A stretch of 5,345 bases of DNA. Source: Candidatus Omnitrophota bacterium (GTDB lineage: Bacteria > Omnitrophota > Koll11 > JAHIPI01). Made by a program: the position numbers and the translations under genes. Positions 4,620-5,345 of this stretch are shown in pieces. The stretch spans positions 1-5,345 of the forward strand of contig JAQUMG010000131.1 in NCBI GenBank assembly GCA_028718265.1, written 5' to 3'. The stretch's first letter is position 1, and every line of letters starts with the position of its first letter. The notes below the pieces were generated by a model. That model made no database searches and was not told where the DNA came from. It saw nothing but the letters and a program-made list of their open reading frames with translations.

Positions 4620-5042
4620 ATGATAGATTGGAAATTGTTCGCAATAGGTTCAGCGTTTTTTGCGGGGGTGACTGCGGTGCTGGCAAAGGTAGGCGTGAAG
4701 GATATCTCTTCCAACCTGGCCACGCTTATCAGGACAATCGTAATTATTGTGTTTTTGGGCATATTGGTCGGCGTCCGCAGGGAATGGGAGAACCCGCTTT
4801 TGCTTAACCGCAAGAGTTTGGCATTCCTCATTCTTTCCGGAATTGCCACCGGGCTTTCATGGCTTTGCTACTACCGCGCATTGAAAACCGGGCCGGCTTC
4901 TTTAGTCACCCCGATTGACAAATTAAGTTTGGTTTTCGCAGTAGTTTTATCAATTTTATTCCTGGGTGAACGCTTAAGCGCCTTTCAATGGATAGGCGCT
5001 TTTCTTGTTGCTGTGGGGACACTGGTTATTATCTTCAGATAA
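4620..5042 (+). CDS. Single-domain EamA family membrane transporter
   Basis: This 140-residue protein has about five hydrophobic segments and one EamA domain. Most EamA transporters carry two such domains in roughly 280-300 residues. Stand-alone half-size members of this length are a known group (COG2510-like), so it need not be a truncation. Landmarks are FAGVTAVLAKVGVKDISSN at 14-32, LCYYRALKTGPASLVTPIDK at 82-101, and SILFLGERLSAFQWIGAFLV at 111-130, which includes the typical LGE turn. Members probably act as homodimers, moving small metabolites, but the substrate is unknown. GAGGAG at 4608-4613 precedes the ATG by six bases. Its codons contain more G/C than those of arsEFG. It ends 28 nt before the hydrolase gene, so the two are probably in one operon. 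Confidence 0.88.
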   Translation: MIDWKLFAIGSAFFAGVTAVLAKVGVKDISSNLATLIRTIVIIVFLGILVGVRREWENPLLLNRKSLAFLILSGIATGLSWLCYYRALKTGPASLVTPIDKLSLVFAVVLSILFLGERLSAFQWIGAFLVAVGTLVIIFR

Positions 5043-5070
5043 ATAAATTCAAAACAAAAGGAGGAGTTAT

Positions 5071-5345
5071 ATGAAGAAATTTGCCGCGCTGTTAGGCATC
5101 ATTTTTCTGGTATCGTCAACAATAACTCCTGCAGAGGCCTGCACGAGCTTTCTCCTAAAAACCAAGGACGGCAGTACGGTTTACGGACGCACGCTGGAAT
5201 GGGGGATGTTTGATTTAAAGTCAAGCCTGGTGATGGTCCCGCGTAACCTCTCCAATGTTTCGGATTTGGGAGGCGGCAGAAAGGGGATAGTCTGGAAGAA
5301 TAAATACGGCTACATTGCCATAAATGCCCTTGCTTTGCCTCTTTA
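5071..5345 (+). CDS. Exported choloylglycine hydrolase-type (linear amide C-N hydrolase) enzyme, 3' end outside window
   Basis: The first 91 codons are present. Residues 1-23 form a Sec signal peptide: KK at 2-3, a hydrophobic core, then TPAEA. Cleavage after Ala23 would expose Cys24, which begins CTSFLLKTKDGSTVYGRTLEWG. An N-terminal cysteine followed by this block is the hallmark of the N-terminal-nucleophile hydrolases that include penicillin V acylase and bile salt hydrolase. Arg40 lies 16 residues after Cys24, matching the conserved arginine. Glu43 stands where bile salt hydrolases have aspartate. The sequence before Cys24 (AEA) does not fit a lipobox, so a lipoprotein is unlikely. The enzyme should cleave a linear amide bond, perhaps of N-acyl amino acids or related compounds. 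Bile acids are not implied. The strong GGAGGAG at 5060-5066 lies just after the EamA gene. Confidence 0.88.
   Translation, partial: MKKFAALLGIIFLVSSTITPAEACTSFLLKTKDGSTVYGRTLEWGMFDLKSSLVMVPRNLSNVSDLGGGRKGIVWKNKYGYIAINALALPL

Noticed and set aside
4113..4849. Minus-strand open frames opposite DUF1330 and EamA
   Set aside because: They mirror well-recognised plus-strand genes and show no conserved protein pattern or ribosome site.
4620..5042. EamA gene as a truncated pseudogene because it has only one domain
   Set aside because: It starts with a strong ribosome site, ends cleanly, and matches the known half-size single-domain group.

Overview
The window is an AT-rich, gene-dense bacterial segment in which every supported complete gene lies on the + strand. 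The organism cannot be named from this sequence. An exported ArsF, an N-terminal-nucleophile hydrolase with a signal peptide and a Leptospira-LmtA-like membrane methyltransferase would suit a Gram-negative-type, probably anaerobic, environmental bacterium, but this is inference.

Layout. Positions 1-48 probably hold the last codons of an unidentified gene. Positions 49-259 are a leader or intergenic region with a promoter-like sequence, a perfect 11-bp AT-rich palindrome and a strong terminator-type hairpin. Positions 260-1619 hold three tightly overlapping genes that look like arsE-arsF-arsG: a cytoplasmic mini-thioredoxin, an exported thioredoxin-fold protein and a CcdA/DsbD-like membrane protein. 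A membrane methyltransferase of the isoprenylcysteine carboxyl methyltransferase type follows (1664-2410), then an Acr3 arsenite efflux permease (2577-3665). Three small accessory genes come next: DUF486 membrane protein (3797-4126), DUF1330 protein (4183-4482) and single-domain EamA transporter (4620-5042). The window ends inside an exported choloylglycine-hydrolase-type enzyme (5071 onward).

How it works together. ArsE, ArsF and ArsG form one transcription and translation unit. From what is known of the family, they should reduce and export aromatic arsenicals. From the placement of their cysteine pairs they could equally form a transmembrane thiol-electron relay. Acr3 would export inorganic arsenite. 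No arsR, arsC or arsM is complete in the window, but a candidate repressor operator lies upstream of arsE.

The least ordinary feature is the spacers. Gene units are separated by related, hairpin-forming sequences with shared modules (GTTGCAARAYTCGTC, TAACCCTCTGCGAYA, TTTAGRGTARAAT). In three of them the TAACCC motif lies 67-69 nt before the next start codon. These may be combined terminator-promoter units, a leader attenuator, or cassette-junction-like elements.
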